DNA from: Candidatus Methanomethylophilus sp. UBA78
GTDB lineage: Archaea > Thermoplasmatota > Thermoplasmata > Methanomassiliicoccales > Methanomethylophilaceae
Reading direction: 5' to 3'
Assembly: GCA_002503545.1 (NCBI GenBank)
Contig: DARY01000030.1
Span: 31,063-48,598, forward strand
DNA length: 17,536 bases
Made by a program: the position numbers and the translations under genes. The notes beneath the pieces were generated by a model. That model had not been told where the DNA came from, made no database searches, and worked only from the letters and a program-made list of their open reading frames with translations. Positions 1 to 7,708 of the stretch are shown piece after piece; positions within the stretch are counted from its first letter, which is position 1, and each line of letters begins with the position of its first letter.

Positions 1-1286
<1,286 letters not shown>

Positions 1287-1290
<4 letters not shown>

Positions 1291-2105
1291 AAACGGAAGA
1301 TGTGAGAGCCTGCGTCATCAGGATAGAGGGAACGAACTGCGAGGATGAGATGGCCGCCGCGTTCGAGACGGTGGGAGCCAAGGCCGAGAAGGTCCATCTG
1401 AAGCAGCTTCTGGGTCAGTGTCCCCCCGAGATGAAGAGGAGTCTCGAGGACTACGACATACTGGCCTTCCCCGGAGGTTTCTCCGCCGGGGACTACGTGC
1501 GTGCGGGAGCGATCTTCGCCGCCAGGATAAAAGCCGGCATAGGCAGGGAGGTAAGGGACTTCGTGGAGGAGGGGAAGCCCGTCCTCGGCGTGTGCAACGG
1601 ATTCCAGATCCTCGTGGAGATGGGTCTCCTCCCCGCTTTCGGTGAGACGATGGAGGACGTGCCCAGCGCCGCCCTCTACAACAACGACTCCGGCCGTTTC
1701 GAGTGCCGCCCGACCGTCCTGAGGAACGACAACAGGGGCAAATGCGTGTGGACCTCCGACATCCCGAAGGGAGGGCTTGTCATGACCCCCTCCGCACACG
1801 GCGAAGGAAAACTCCTCAGCAGCGTCCCGGACTTCACGGAGAGGCTGGAGGGGAACGACCAGGTGGTGTTCAGGTACGTGACCCCCGAAGGGGGGAAGGC
1901 GTATTACCCGTGGAATCCTAACGGCTCGCCGTCGGACATCGCCGGCATATGCAATCCCGCCGGCAACGTGATGGGCATGATGCCCCACCCCGAGCGTGTG
2001 CTGACCGCCTACACCGCCGCGGACTGGTCCAGAGGACACGGGTCCGAGGACGGCGACGGGAAGCTGATCTTCACCTCGGTTATGAAGTACCTCGCCAAGA
2101 GGTGA
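1287..2105 (+). CDS. purQ: Phosphoribosylformylglycinamidine synthase, glutaminase subunit PurQ
   Basis: PurQ is the class I glutamine amidotransferase subunit that hydrolyses glutamine and passes ammonia to PurL. The 272-residue product has the nucleophile Cys103 in the elbow GVCNGFQ, and the His234/Glu236 pair in MPHPER completing the catalytic triad. The start is firm: ATG overlaps the purL stop as ATGA, and a strong ribosome site GGAGGTG lies at 1273-1279. At 272 residues it is longer than the roughly 220-230 of common bacterial PurQ. The extra length is spread over a segment before the catalytic histidine (about 180-215) and the C-terminal tail. The gene ends only two bases before the end of the convergent rbkR gene, so there is no room for a separate terminator. 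Confidence 0.96.
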
Positions 2106-2107
2106 TC

Positions 2108-2764
2108 TCAGAGGCTGACCCTGACGTCGACGCGGTCCCCCGTGCCGATGCTCAGGGTCCTTCTGAGATGATACTGGCATATTATCTCGATGACGTCGAC
2201 GTAGTGCGACCTCTCCGGAACCACGACCGCGCAGTCGATGTTCTTTATCTTGGCCTTGTAGGCGATGACCGCACCGAAGCTCCTTCCCTCGTCGGTGAAT
2301 CCGTTGATGTAGATCCCGGCGGTGCCCCTTATCACATCGAGCTTGCCGACGTCCTCCTTGTCCACGTAGATGTTGAGGGTCCCGCTGTAGGGCTTGAACC
2401 CCAGTTTATCCACGAACTGGTCGACGTAGCCCTTCTGCCCGATGTAGTATCCTCCCTCGCCCATACCGTCCTTTACGGTCCCGTGGATGGTTATGTGGTC
2501 CGTCAGCTCGAATATCCTACGGTATTCGTTGTAATCCTTCTTCAGGATGTCCACGCCGGCGGAGGTCAGCTTTATCCTCTGCTTCCTGGCTCCCAGGTCG
2601 CGGACTATGAGTCCCTGGTCGAGGAGTTCCAGTATGCGCTTGGATGCAGACTGCTGGCTCATTTCAAGGGTGTCTCCGAGCTCTCTCGATGACACCGCCA
2701 CGTAATCGTCCATGCCTCCGATCAGTGCCAGTTTTCTCAGGGCAAAGGTGTATTTCTCGTCCAC
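2108..2764 (-). CDS. rbkR: CTP-dependent riboflavin kinase fused to an HTH regulator (RbkR type)
   Basis: The product is a 218-residue protein with an N-terminal winged HTH (about 20-65) and a C-terminal archaeal riboflavin kinase domain (about 90-215). This family makes FMN from riboflavin using CTP, and the fused form is known as RbkR, which also binds DNA to control riboflavin genes. Kinase signatures are GTVKDGMGEGGYYI (95-108), GFKPYSGTLNIYV (122-134) and the C-terminal LRRTLSIGTGDRVDV. The start is a GTG: a TATA-like box at 2785-2793 is centred 25 bases upstream, and no Shine-Dalgarno lies between them, which suggests a leaderless message. A perfect palindrome adjoins the TATA box, so self-regulation is plausible (inference). 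No other riboflavin gene is in the window. Family assignment is strong; regulation is not proven here. Confidence 0.93.
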   Translation of the reverse strand: MDEKYTFALRKLALIGGMDDYVAVSSRELGDTLEMSQQSASKRILELLDQGLIVRDLGARKQRIKLTSAGVDILKKDYNEYRRIFELTDHITIHGTVKDGMGEGGYYIGQKGYVDQFVDKLGFKPYSGTLNIYVDKEDVGKLDVIRGTAGIYINGFTDEGRSFGAVIAYKAKIKNIDCAVVVPERSHYVDVIEIICQYHLRRTLSIGTGDRVDVRVSL

Positions 2765-2784
2765 AGGGGGTTAACAAGGTAGGG

Positions 2785-2793
2785 CGATTTAAG
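2785..2793 (-). promoter_or_regulatory. TATA box of rbkR
   Basis: On the minus strand this reads CTTAAATCG and is centred about 25 bases before the GTG at 2764. That spacing places the transcript start at or next to the start codon. Confidence 0.55.
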
Positions 2794-2796
2794 AGT

Positions 2797-2812
2797 TACC
2801 ACCAATGTGGTA
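2797..2812. promoter_or_regulatory. Perfect palindrome, candidate RbkR operator
   Basis: TACCAC-CAAT-GTGGTA has two perfect six-base arms around a four-base centre. It lies immediately upstream of the rbkR TATA box, where it would overlap or touch the BRE position. A dimeric winged-HTH protein could bind here and block or aid TFB/TBP. The link to RbkR is inferred from position only. Confidence 0.5.
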
Positions 2813-2842
2813 GCATGGGTCCGGACGGATGTGCAAAATGAA

Positions 2843-2862
2843 CCCCCGGCCGGGGCCGGGGG
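2843..2862 (-). terminator. GC-rich hairpin after the membrane-protein operon
   Basis: Perfect eight-base arms CCCCCGGC and GCCGGGGG surround a four-base loop. It starts 11 bases past the stop of the 2874-3239 gene, and read on the minus strand is followed by the T-rich TTCATTTTGC, as expected for a terminator of that operon. Confidence 0.6.
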
Positions 2863-2873
2863 ATTAAGGGTTT

Positions 2874-3239
2874 TCAAGCGGTGCGGGGCTCGGAGAGCCA
2901 GGTCCTGGAGCCCGAGGTGTTGCTGATGACGACGAGGATCACGCCGATGGCGGCCTCGACGACGGCCCACCAGACATCGAAGTACTCCGCGACGGCGCCG
3001 CCGATGACGATGCCGAGGGTGACGAAGTCCATGAACATGAGGACTTTCCAGGACCACTGGCTGTGCTTGCCGAACGCTCCGGCGATGGCGAAGAACAGAA
3101 CGGCTACGAGCATGTAGACTGCCATGGTGACCACGGCGCTCTCTTCGGCCTCGAAGAAGAGCACGAGTCCGATCATGGCCACTATTCCGCCGATGAGCCC
3201 GAAGACGCATCCGGCTTTGATGGTTTTGGACATTTTCAT
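2874..3239 (-). CDS. Small four-helix membrane protein of unknown function
   Basis: I do not recognise this 121-residue protein. It has four clear hydrophobic segments (about 9-29, 35-55, 64-84 and 88-108), a short Lys-rich N-terminus and a short polar tail, so it is probably an integral cytoplasmic-membrane protein with both ends on the same side. It contains no signal cleavage site or catalytic motif that I can see. The start is the first of two close ATGs (MKM), chosen because GGAGTGA at 3245-3251 sits five bases upstream. That ribosome site includes the stop codon of the preceding gene, so the two are translationally coupled five bases apart. A GC-rich hairpin follows the stop. It could be a partner of the upstream DUF998-like protein. 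Confidence 0.8.
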   Translation of the reverse strand: MKMSKTIKAGCVFGLIGGIVAMIGLVLFFEAEESAVVTMAVYMLVAVLFFAIAGAFGKHSQWSWKVLMFMDFVTLGIVIGGAVAEYFDVWWAVVEAAIGVILVVISNTSGSRTWLSEPRTA

Positions 3240-3244
3240 TTGAT

Positions 3245-3826
3245 TCACTCCTTCATGTTGTATGCGATGGTGCTCGCAGAGTAGAGTCCGTACCAGATGA
3301 GGGCCAGGACGAGGGCGATGACCTCGAATTTCTCGAGGTTGTAGGCGAACATACAGGCGAGTACGGCGCAGAAGAGGATGACGGACACTCCGGCCGGGAT
3401 CTCGCGTCCGCATTTCCAGGACTGTGCGGCCCAGGAGATGACGGTCACCGCGGCGAACACCGCCGCGAGGATGGCGAAGAAGTCGTGGAGGTTCTCGTTG
3501 TAGTCGAGGGTGACGAATCCGACGACCAGGAGGCAGATTCCGGTCAGGACGGTCATGACGCCGCTGAAGACGTAGCCGGTCTGTTTGCTGTTGACGATCT
3601 CGCCGATTCCGAATGTTGCAAGGAGGACGCCGGCGATGGCGCATCCGTATTTGAAGAACGAAGCAGCGTCGGTGTCGGAGATACCGAAGTCCGAGATGGA
3701 GTTCTCACCCCATACCCAGGAGGCGTCGGCGGAGTAACAGGCGAGCCAGACTATGGAGAATACTGCCACGGCCAATACTCCGAACCATCCGAAAGCGGCG
3801 GGGTGCTTCTTTGCATCCGCATTCAT
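3245..3826 (-). CDS. DUF998-like six-helix membrane protein
   Basis: The 193-residue product has six predicted membrane helices (about 11-31, 58-78, 83-105, 113-135, 143-163 and 168-188). The segment ENSISDFGIS followed by FFKYGCAIAGVL after the first helix resembles the conserved SDLG region of the DUF998 family, which is of unknown function and common in archaea. The family call comes from pattern memory and is moderate. The ATG at 3826 has a TATA-like element at 3848-3855, centred 26 bases upstream, and no Shine-Dalgarno, so the transcript is probably leaderless. It is the first gene of a two-gene operon with the four-helix protein downstream. Substrate or role is not visible. Confidence 0.82.
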   Translation of the reverse strand: MNADAKKHPAAFGWFGVLAVAVFSIVWLACYSADASWVWGENSISDFGISDTDAASFFKYGCAIAGVLLATFGIGEIVNSKQTGYVFSGVMTVLTGICLLVVGFVTLDYNENLHDFFAILAAVFAAVTVISWAAQSWKCGREIPAGVSVILFCAVLACMFAYNLEKFEVIALVLALIWYGLYSASTIAYNMKE

Positions 3827-3847
3827 ACTGAGGCGTAAATCCGTACC

Positions 3848-3855
3848 CTTTTAAT
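3848..3855 (-). promoter_or_regulatory. TATA box of the membrane-protein operon
   Basis: Minus-strand ATTAAAAG is centred 26 bases before the ATG at 3826, giving a leaderless start. Confidence 0.55.
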
Positions 3856-3902
3856 AATGTTTCTTAGAAGGGAAAGCCAGACGTGGCCGCTGGAAGCAAA
3901 AC

Positions 3903-3910
3903 GATATATC
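3903..3910 (+). promoter_or_regulatory. TATA box of the GPN-loop GTPase gene
   Basis: GATATATC is centred about 34 bases before the ATG at 3941, so the transcript would start roughly eight bases ahead of the start codon. This argues against an in-frame upstream ATG at 3857. Confidence 0.6.
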
Positions 3911-3940
3911 GCATCAAACAGGTGCTCCAAGGGACGGAAC

Positions 3941-4708
3941 ATGAACAACCTCTACTTCGTTGGTACCGCCGGAAGCGGTAAGAGCACAATGGTCGGAGCC
4001 TTCAAAAGGTGGCTGGAGGACAACGAGATCGATTCCATCGTCGTCAACCTCGACCCCGGAGCGGAGAAACTTCCGTATGTGCCAGATATCGATATCAGGG
4101 AGTGGATAAACCTGGACGAGGTGATGTCCCAGTACGGTCTCGGACCCAACGGGGCCCAGATCGTCGCGGCCGACCTCATGGCGGTCAACATCAAGAAGGT
4201 GACCAACATCCTGGACACAATCGATACCGACTACGTCCTCATCGACACCCCCGGGCAGCTGGAGCTTTTCGCGTTCAGGGAGTCGTCCAACGTCGTCATC
4301 GACGCCCTCGGCAAGCAGAGGTCCATCATAGCGTACCTCTCCGACCCGACCCTCTACAAGAGCGCCAACGGGTTCGTCTCCGCGATGACCCTCGCATCGC
4401 TGGTACAGTTCAGGCTCAACATGCCCATCATCAACCTCCTGTCGAAATCCGACGTCCTCAAGGAGAGCGAGATCGACAGGATAATCGACTGGTACAACAA
4501 CCCCGACACCCTCTACGGCGACCTCCTGGACGAGGACAGCAACCCCGAATCGGTGATCGGGATGGAGCTGTTCAGGGCACTGGAGGACACCGGCGTCTTC
4601 GGCGAGATGCGCGCCGTATCCGCATCGAAGGAGATCGGTCTGGAGGAGATCTACGCCGCGGTGCAGCTGCAGTTCCACGGCGGAGAGGACGCGGACAGGG
4701 AGAACTGA
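3941..4708 (+). CDS. GPN-loop GTPase
   Basis: This 255-residue protein belongs to the GPN-loop GTPases. The archaeal form is a homodimeric GTPase, and eukaryotic relatives (GPN1/Npa3) help assemble and import RNA polymerase II. Motifs appear in order: Walker A GTAGSGKS (8-15), the family-defining Gly-Pro-Asn at 68-70, G3 DTPGQLELF (102-110), and G4-like SKSD (168-171). The start is placed at ATG 3941 because Walker A begins eight residues in, as usual, and a TATA box sits 31-38 bases upstream; an ATG at 3857 would add 28 residues unlike the family. The TGA stop abuts the stop of the convergent radical SAM gene with no spacer. The cellular target in archaea is not established. Confidence 0.94.
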   Translation: MNNLYFVGTAGSGKSTMVGAFKRWLEDNEIDSIVVNLDPGAEKLPYVPDIDIREWINLDEVMSQYGLGPNGAQIVAADLMAVNIKKVTNILDTIDTDYVLIDTPGQLELFAFRESSNVVIDALGKQRSIIAYLSDPTLYKSANGFVSAMTLASLVQFRLNMPIINLLSKSDVLKESEIDRIIDWYNNPDTLYGDLLDEDSNPESVIGMELFRALEDTGVFGEMRAVSASKEIGLEEIYAAVQLQFHGGEDADREN

Positions 4709-5716
4709 TCAGACCGAGCCGGTCTGCTTCAGATATGCCAGCGTCAGTTCGTTGGTGCCCCCGTCGGCCCTCAGGACGCGCTGGTACCCGTTGTTGAACA
4801 GTCTGCGCCTGGCGGCGTAGAGCTGCTCCTTCCCGTCGGCCTGGCCGTATCTGGCATATGATATGTTGAGTCCCTGGACGAAGGTCCCGCGGAACGGTTC
4901 GTTGACCGGGAAGTCGTAACGGGAGGTCGCCAGCGTGAAGACGGCCCTGATCTGGGACATGCGTGCCGGCTTGACCTTCCCGATGGAGCCGAACTTCGTC
5001 CCGGCCACCGGCTCGCGGGCGTAGATGTCCGCCGCGCAGCATCTCCTGCCCGCCGTCTCGAAGAAGGAGTCCACGATCTCCTTCGGCGTATGCTCCGGCC
5101 CCACGGGCCCCGTGCCGGTTGTGACCGACAGTCCCGCCGATACGAGGCCGTCTATCGTCTCCAGGCGTTTCTCCTTCGCGATCCCCGTGTCGGTCCCTTC
5201 TCCGATCCTGCAGGAGTGGTAGGCCCCGTAGGCGCCGGCCTTCTTCAGCATGCGGCACTCGTCGGGTTCGAGGTCGCGGGTGTTCACGTAGATCTGGGTC
5301 CCGCGTTTAGCGGTGTCCCGGACGATCCCGACCCTCCTCGCCAGCTCATCGACGTCGCCTTCCCCGGTGGTCATGAGACCGATCTTCCTGACGTCGGAGA
5401 ACGCGCCCAGCTCCTGCACGTACCTCTCCAGGACCTGGTCCTCTATCTCGAAGAACCGGGCGGAGGTGGTGGATTCGGCGCAGTCGCAGAATCTGCAGTT
5501 GAGCGGACACGGTCCGCCCGAGACCTCGATCTCCGCATAGATCTGACCGGTGTTGCTGCACTCGGCGCGGGTCAGTCTGTCGGCCAGGGAGACCGCCAGA
5601 TTGGCCACCGGCGACCTGTCCCCGAACGTCAGCAGGTACTCGCACTCGCCGGGTTCGAGGCGCTCCTTGTAGAATCCCTTCGAGAGCATATCGGCCGCTC
5701 TGCTGTCGATTGACAT
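4709..5716 (-). CDS. Biotin-synthase-like radical SAM protein, function unknown
   Basis: The 335-residue product has the canonical radical SAM cluster motif CPLNCRFC (Cys70, Cys74, Cys77), with a further Cys79 just after it. The aligned GLMTTGEGD, VNTRDL and DGLVSAGLSVTTGTGPVGPEHTPKEIVDSFF segments resemble the SAM barrel of biotin-synthase-type enzymes. The region after residue 240 does not look like standard BioB, and no bioA, bioD or bioF gene is nearby, so I do not call it biotin synthase. It probably makes or modifies a cofactor or other small molecule in the cytoplasm (inference). The ATG at 5716 has a TATA-like box 27 bases upstream and no Shine-Dalgarno, indicating a leaderless message. 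Its neighbours, a GPN GTPase and PAN, do not suggest a pathway. Confidence 0.85.
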   Translation of the reverse strand: MSIDSRAADMLSKGFYKERLEPGECEYLLTFGDRSPVANLAVSLADRLTRAECSNTGQIYAEIEVSGGPCPLNCRFCDCAESTTSARFFEIEDQVLERYVQELGAFSDVRKIGLMTTGEGDVDELARRVGIVRDTAKRGTQIYVNTRDLEPDECRMLKKAGAYGAYHSCRIGEGTDTGIAKEKRLETIDGLVSAGLSVTTGTGPVGPEHTPKEIVDSFFETAGRRCCAADIYAREPVAGTKFGSIGKVKPARMSQIRAVFTLATSRYDFPVNEPFRGTFVQGLNISYARYGQADGKEQLYAARRRLFNNGYQRVLRADGGTNELTLAYLKQTGSV

Positions 5717-5738
5717 GGCCCGGAGGAATACGAACCGA

Positions 5739-5747
5739 CGTATAACC
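5739..5747 (-). promoter_or_regulatory. TATA box of the radical SAM gene
   Basis: Minus-strand GGTTATACG is centred 27 bases before the ATG at 5716. It lies just downstream of the hairpin that follows PAN, so the radical SAM gene has its own promoter. Confidence 0.5.
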
Positions 5748-5767
5748 GTGACGTTCGGTCGCGATGA

Positions 5768-5788
5768 GGGAGGGGGAGACCCCCTCCC
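5768..5788 (-). terminator. Strong GC hairpin after PAN
   Basis: GGGAGGGGG and CCCCCTCCC form a perfect nine-base stem around a three-base loop, directly after the PAN stop. A competing six-base hairpin (ACCCCC/GGGGGT, 5779-5794) shares the C-run. No clear T-tract follows, so the terminator call is moderate; it might instead protect the mRNA 3' end. Confidence 0.45.
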
Positions 5789-5795
5789 GGGGGTT

Positions 5796-6998
5796 TCAGC
5801 CGTAGAGGTAGGAGGGCGGGGCCTTGATCTTGTTCCTCTCGGTGTCGAGGACTTTCTCGCGGGCCGCTTCGAAGTCCTCGGGGAGCACGGTGTCGCGGTT
5901 TGCCCTGATGGCGAGCATACCGGCTTCCGTGCATATGCTCTTGATCTCCGCCCCGGAGACCCCTTCGGTGGAATCGGCCAGCTTCTTGGGGTCGACCTTC
6001 TTGGAGACGTTCATATGTGCCAGATGGATCTTGAAGATCTGGCGCCTGCCCTCCGCGTCGGGCAGACCCACCTCGATGATCCTGTCGAACCTCCCGGGCC
6101 TGAGCAGCGCATCGTCGAGGATGTCGGGCCTGTTGGTGGCTCCGATGATCTTCACGTCCCCGGTGGGGGTGAAACCGTCCAGCTCGGCCAGGAGCTGCAT
6201 GAGGGTCCTCTGGACCTCCCTGTCGCCGGAGGTGGCCACGTCGGCCCTCTTGGCTCCGACGGAGTCGAGCTCGTCTATGAAGACTATGCTGGGGGCCTTC
6301 TCCTTCGCGAGCTCGAACAGTTCGCGGACCAGTCTGGCACCTTCTCCGATGTACTTCTGCACGAGTTCGGAGCCCACGAGCCTGATGAAAGTGGCCTTGG
6401 TCGCGTTGGCCACGGCCTTGGCCATGAGGGTCTTCCCGGTTCCGGGGGGACCGACGAGCAGGACGCCCTTCGGGGGCTCGATTCCGACCTTCTTGTAGAG
6501 CTCCGGCCTGTTGAGCGGGTCCTCCACGGCCTCGCGGAGTTCCAGCATCTGCTTGGAGAGGCCCCCTATGTCGTCGTAGGTGATGTTGGGCTTCTCGATG
6601 ATCTCCGCACCGGTGACCACGGGGTCCAGCGGTGCGGGGAGCACCTCCATTACGGCCAGGGACTGCTTGTTGAGGGTGACCCTTGATCCGGGGATGAGGT
6701 CCTTCTCGTCGATGTACTGGGAGATGGAGACGAGGAAGTCCGGCCCGGCGGAGCTCTTCACCACGACCCTGTGGTCCGGGAGGACATCCCTCAGGGATCC
6801 TACAACCAGAGGCGGACTCTTCAGCCTCTCCAGCTCGCTCCTTATGCGGGAGATGTCCTTCTGGAGTCTGAAAAGTTCGCTCTCCGAGTAACGCTTCTCG
6901 TTCTCGGCATTCTGAAGGTCCTGCATCAGATGGACATTCCTGTCTTCCAGGGTGACGATCTTAGCCTTCAGTTCCTCTATCTCGGAGTTCTCGGGCAT
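5796..6998 (-). CDS. pan: Proteasome-activating nucleotidase (PAN)
   Basis: PAN is the hexameric AAA+ ATPase that unfolds proteins and feeds them to the archaeal 20S proteasome. The 400-residue protein shows an N-terminal coiled coil (about 5-60), SPPL at 61-64 at the coil/OB junction, an OB domain (about 65-120), Walker A GPPGTGKT (183-190), pore loop YIG (216-218), Walker B IVFIDELD (238-245), the second region of homology with Arg300 and Arg303, and a C-terminal Leu-Tyr-Gly of HbYX type that docks the proteasome. The ATG at 6998 is preferred: GAGGTGA lies eight bases upstream, and a TATA-like AT run sits at 7027-7036. In-frame ATGs at 7007 and 7025 would add three or nine residues, and the latter almost touches the TATA run. 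It is transcribed alone, divergent from MBF1. Confidence 0.95.
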   Translation of the reverse strand: MPENSEIEELKAKIVTLEDRNVHLMQDLQNAENEKRYSESELFRLQKDISRIRSELERLKSPPLVVGSLRDVLPDHRVVVKSSAGPDFLVSISQYIDEKDLIPGSRVTLNKQSLAVMEVLPAPLDPVVTGAEIIEKPNITYDDIGGLSKQMLELREAVEDPLNRPELYKKVGIEPPKGVLLVGPPGTGKTLMAKAVANATKATFIRLVGSELVQKYIGEGARLVRELFELAKEKAPSIVFIDELDSVGAKRADVATSGDREVQRTLMQLLAELDGFTPTGDVKIIGATNRPDILDDALLRPGRFDRIIEVGLPDAEGRRQIFKIHLAHMNVSKKVDPKKLADSTEGVSGAEIKSICTEAGMLAIRANRDTVLPEDFEAAREKVLDTERNKIKAPPSYLYG

Positions 6999-7006
6999 GT
7001 TTAACA

Positions 7007-7013
7007 TCACCTC
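7007..7013 (-). promoter_or_regulatory. Ribosome binding site deciding the PAN start
   Basis: Minus-strand GAGGTGA sits eight bases before the ATG at 6998 and favours it over the in-frame ATGs at 7007 and 7025. Confidence 0.5.
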
Positions 7014-7116
7014 TATCGCTTCCATTTAAAAATATCTTATTCTAACATTTTAGATAGTAAGGGACGGTTACATTAGCCGCACACCGTACGGAAATGTAAG
7101 TCTGGGTCATTGCATT

Positions 7117-7128
7117 CCGTTTAAACGG
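7117..7128. repeat. Perfect 12-base palindrome between PAN and MBF1
   Basis: CCGTTTAAACGG is a perfect dyad in the middle of the divergent PAN/MBF1 spacer. Nearby are an eight-base palindrome CCGTACGG (7084-7091) and a near-inverted pair ACGGAAATG (7088-7096) / CATTCCGT (7113-7120). It could be an operator serving either gene; the protein is unknown. Confidence 0.5.
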
Positions 7129-7161
7129 GGTTAAACTGTCGGACCCGTGTATTTCAGTTAG

Positions 7162-7169
7162 TTTTAAGA
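7162..7169 (+). promoter_or_regulatory. TATA box of the MBF1 gene
   Basis: TTTTAAGA is centred about 27 bases before the ATG at 7193, with no Shine-Dalgarno, so the message is probably leaderless. Confidence 0.55.
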
Positions 7170-7192
7170 ATTGCCTGTACTATGGGAAAAGC

Positions 7193-7693
7193 ATGATTTG
7201 TGAGATGTGCGGCAAAGATGTCCCGTCGACCCGCGCCATGATGGTCGAGGGGACGAAGCTCAATCTCTGTCCCAGCTGTATGAAGTTCGGGGACGAATAC
7301 AAGGCCCCCAGGGACGACACCGGGGCCCCCACCAGCAACGCCGTCATCCAGCAGAGGCTGGAGAGGCGCGAGAGGCGCATGCAGACCAAGGACATCTACG
7401 CCGGGACGGCCTCCGTCGAGATCGTCGACAACTACGGCGAGATAATCCGCAAGGCCCGCATGAAGAAGGGCATGGACATGGACGAGTTCGCCAAGTCCAT
7501 CAGCGAGAAGAAGGGTACCCTCGTCAAGATCGAGTCCCAGAACCTGATCCCCGACGACAAGCTCGTCGCCAAGCTCGAGAAGGCCCTCAACATAAAGCTG
7601 AAGGAGACGGTCCAGTCCGGCGGGCAGGTCAGCGGCGGGGCGAAGTCCCAGACGATGACCCTCGGGAACTTCATCAAGGTCGAGAAAGAGTAA
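7193..7693 (+). CDS. mbf1: MBF1-type zinc-ribbon and helix-turn-helix transcription factor
   Basis: The 166-residue protein has the archaeal multiprotein bridging factor 1 layout: an N-terminal zinc ribbon with Cys3, Cys6, Cys26 and Cys29, a linker, and a Cro/C1-type HTH (about 82-137) starting YGEIIRKARMKKGMDMDEFAK. Eukaryotic MBF1 bridges regulators and TBP; archaeal MBF1 has been tied to the ribosome and translation. The zinc ribbon starts at residue 3, so ATG 7193 fits, and a TATA box sits 27 bases upstream. It is divergent from PAN across a 194-base spacer with a 12-base palindrome, and convergent with the DUF2240-like gene, whose stop lies 15 bases beyond its own. Confidence 0.93.
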   Translation: MICEMCGKDVPSTRAMMVEGTKLNLCPSCMKFGDEYKAPRDDTGAPTSNAVIQQRLERRERRMQTKDIYAGTASVEIVDNYGEIIRKARMKKGMDMDEFAKSISEKKGTLVKIESQNLIPDDKLVAKLEKALNIKLKETVQSGGQVSGGAKSQTMTLGNFIKVEKE

Positions 7694-7708
7694 AACAGGG
7701 AAACCCTT

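Noticed and set aside
3857..3940. Extra 28 residues before the GPN GTPase
   Set aside because: The segment contains the TATA box and would put Walker A abnormally far from the N-terminus.
4709..5716. Calling the radical SAM protein biotin synthase (bioB)
   Set aside because: The C-terminal third does not resemble BioB and no other biotin gene is present; only the SAM barrel similarity is supported.
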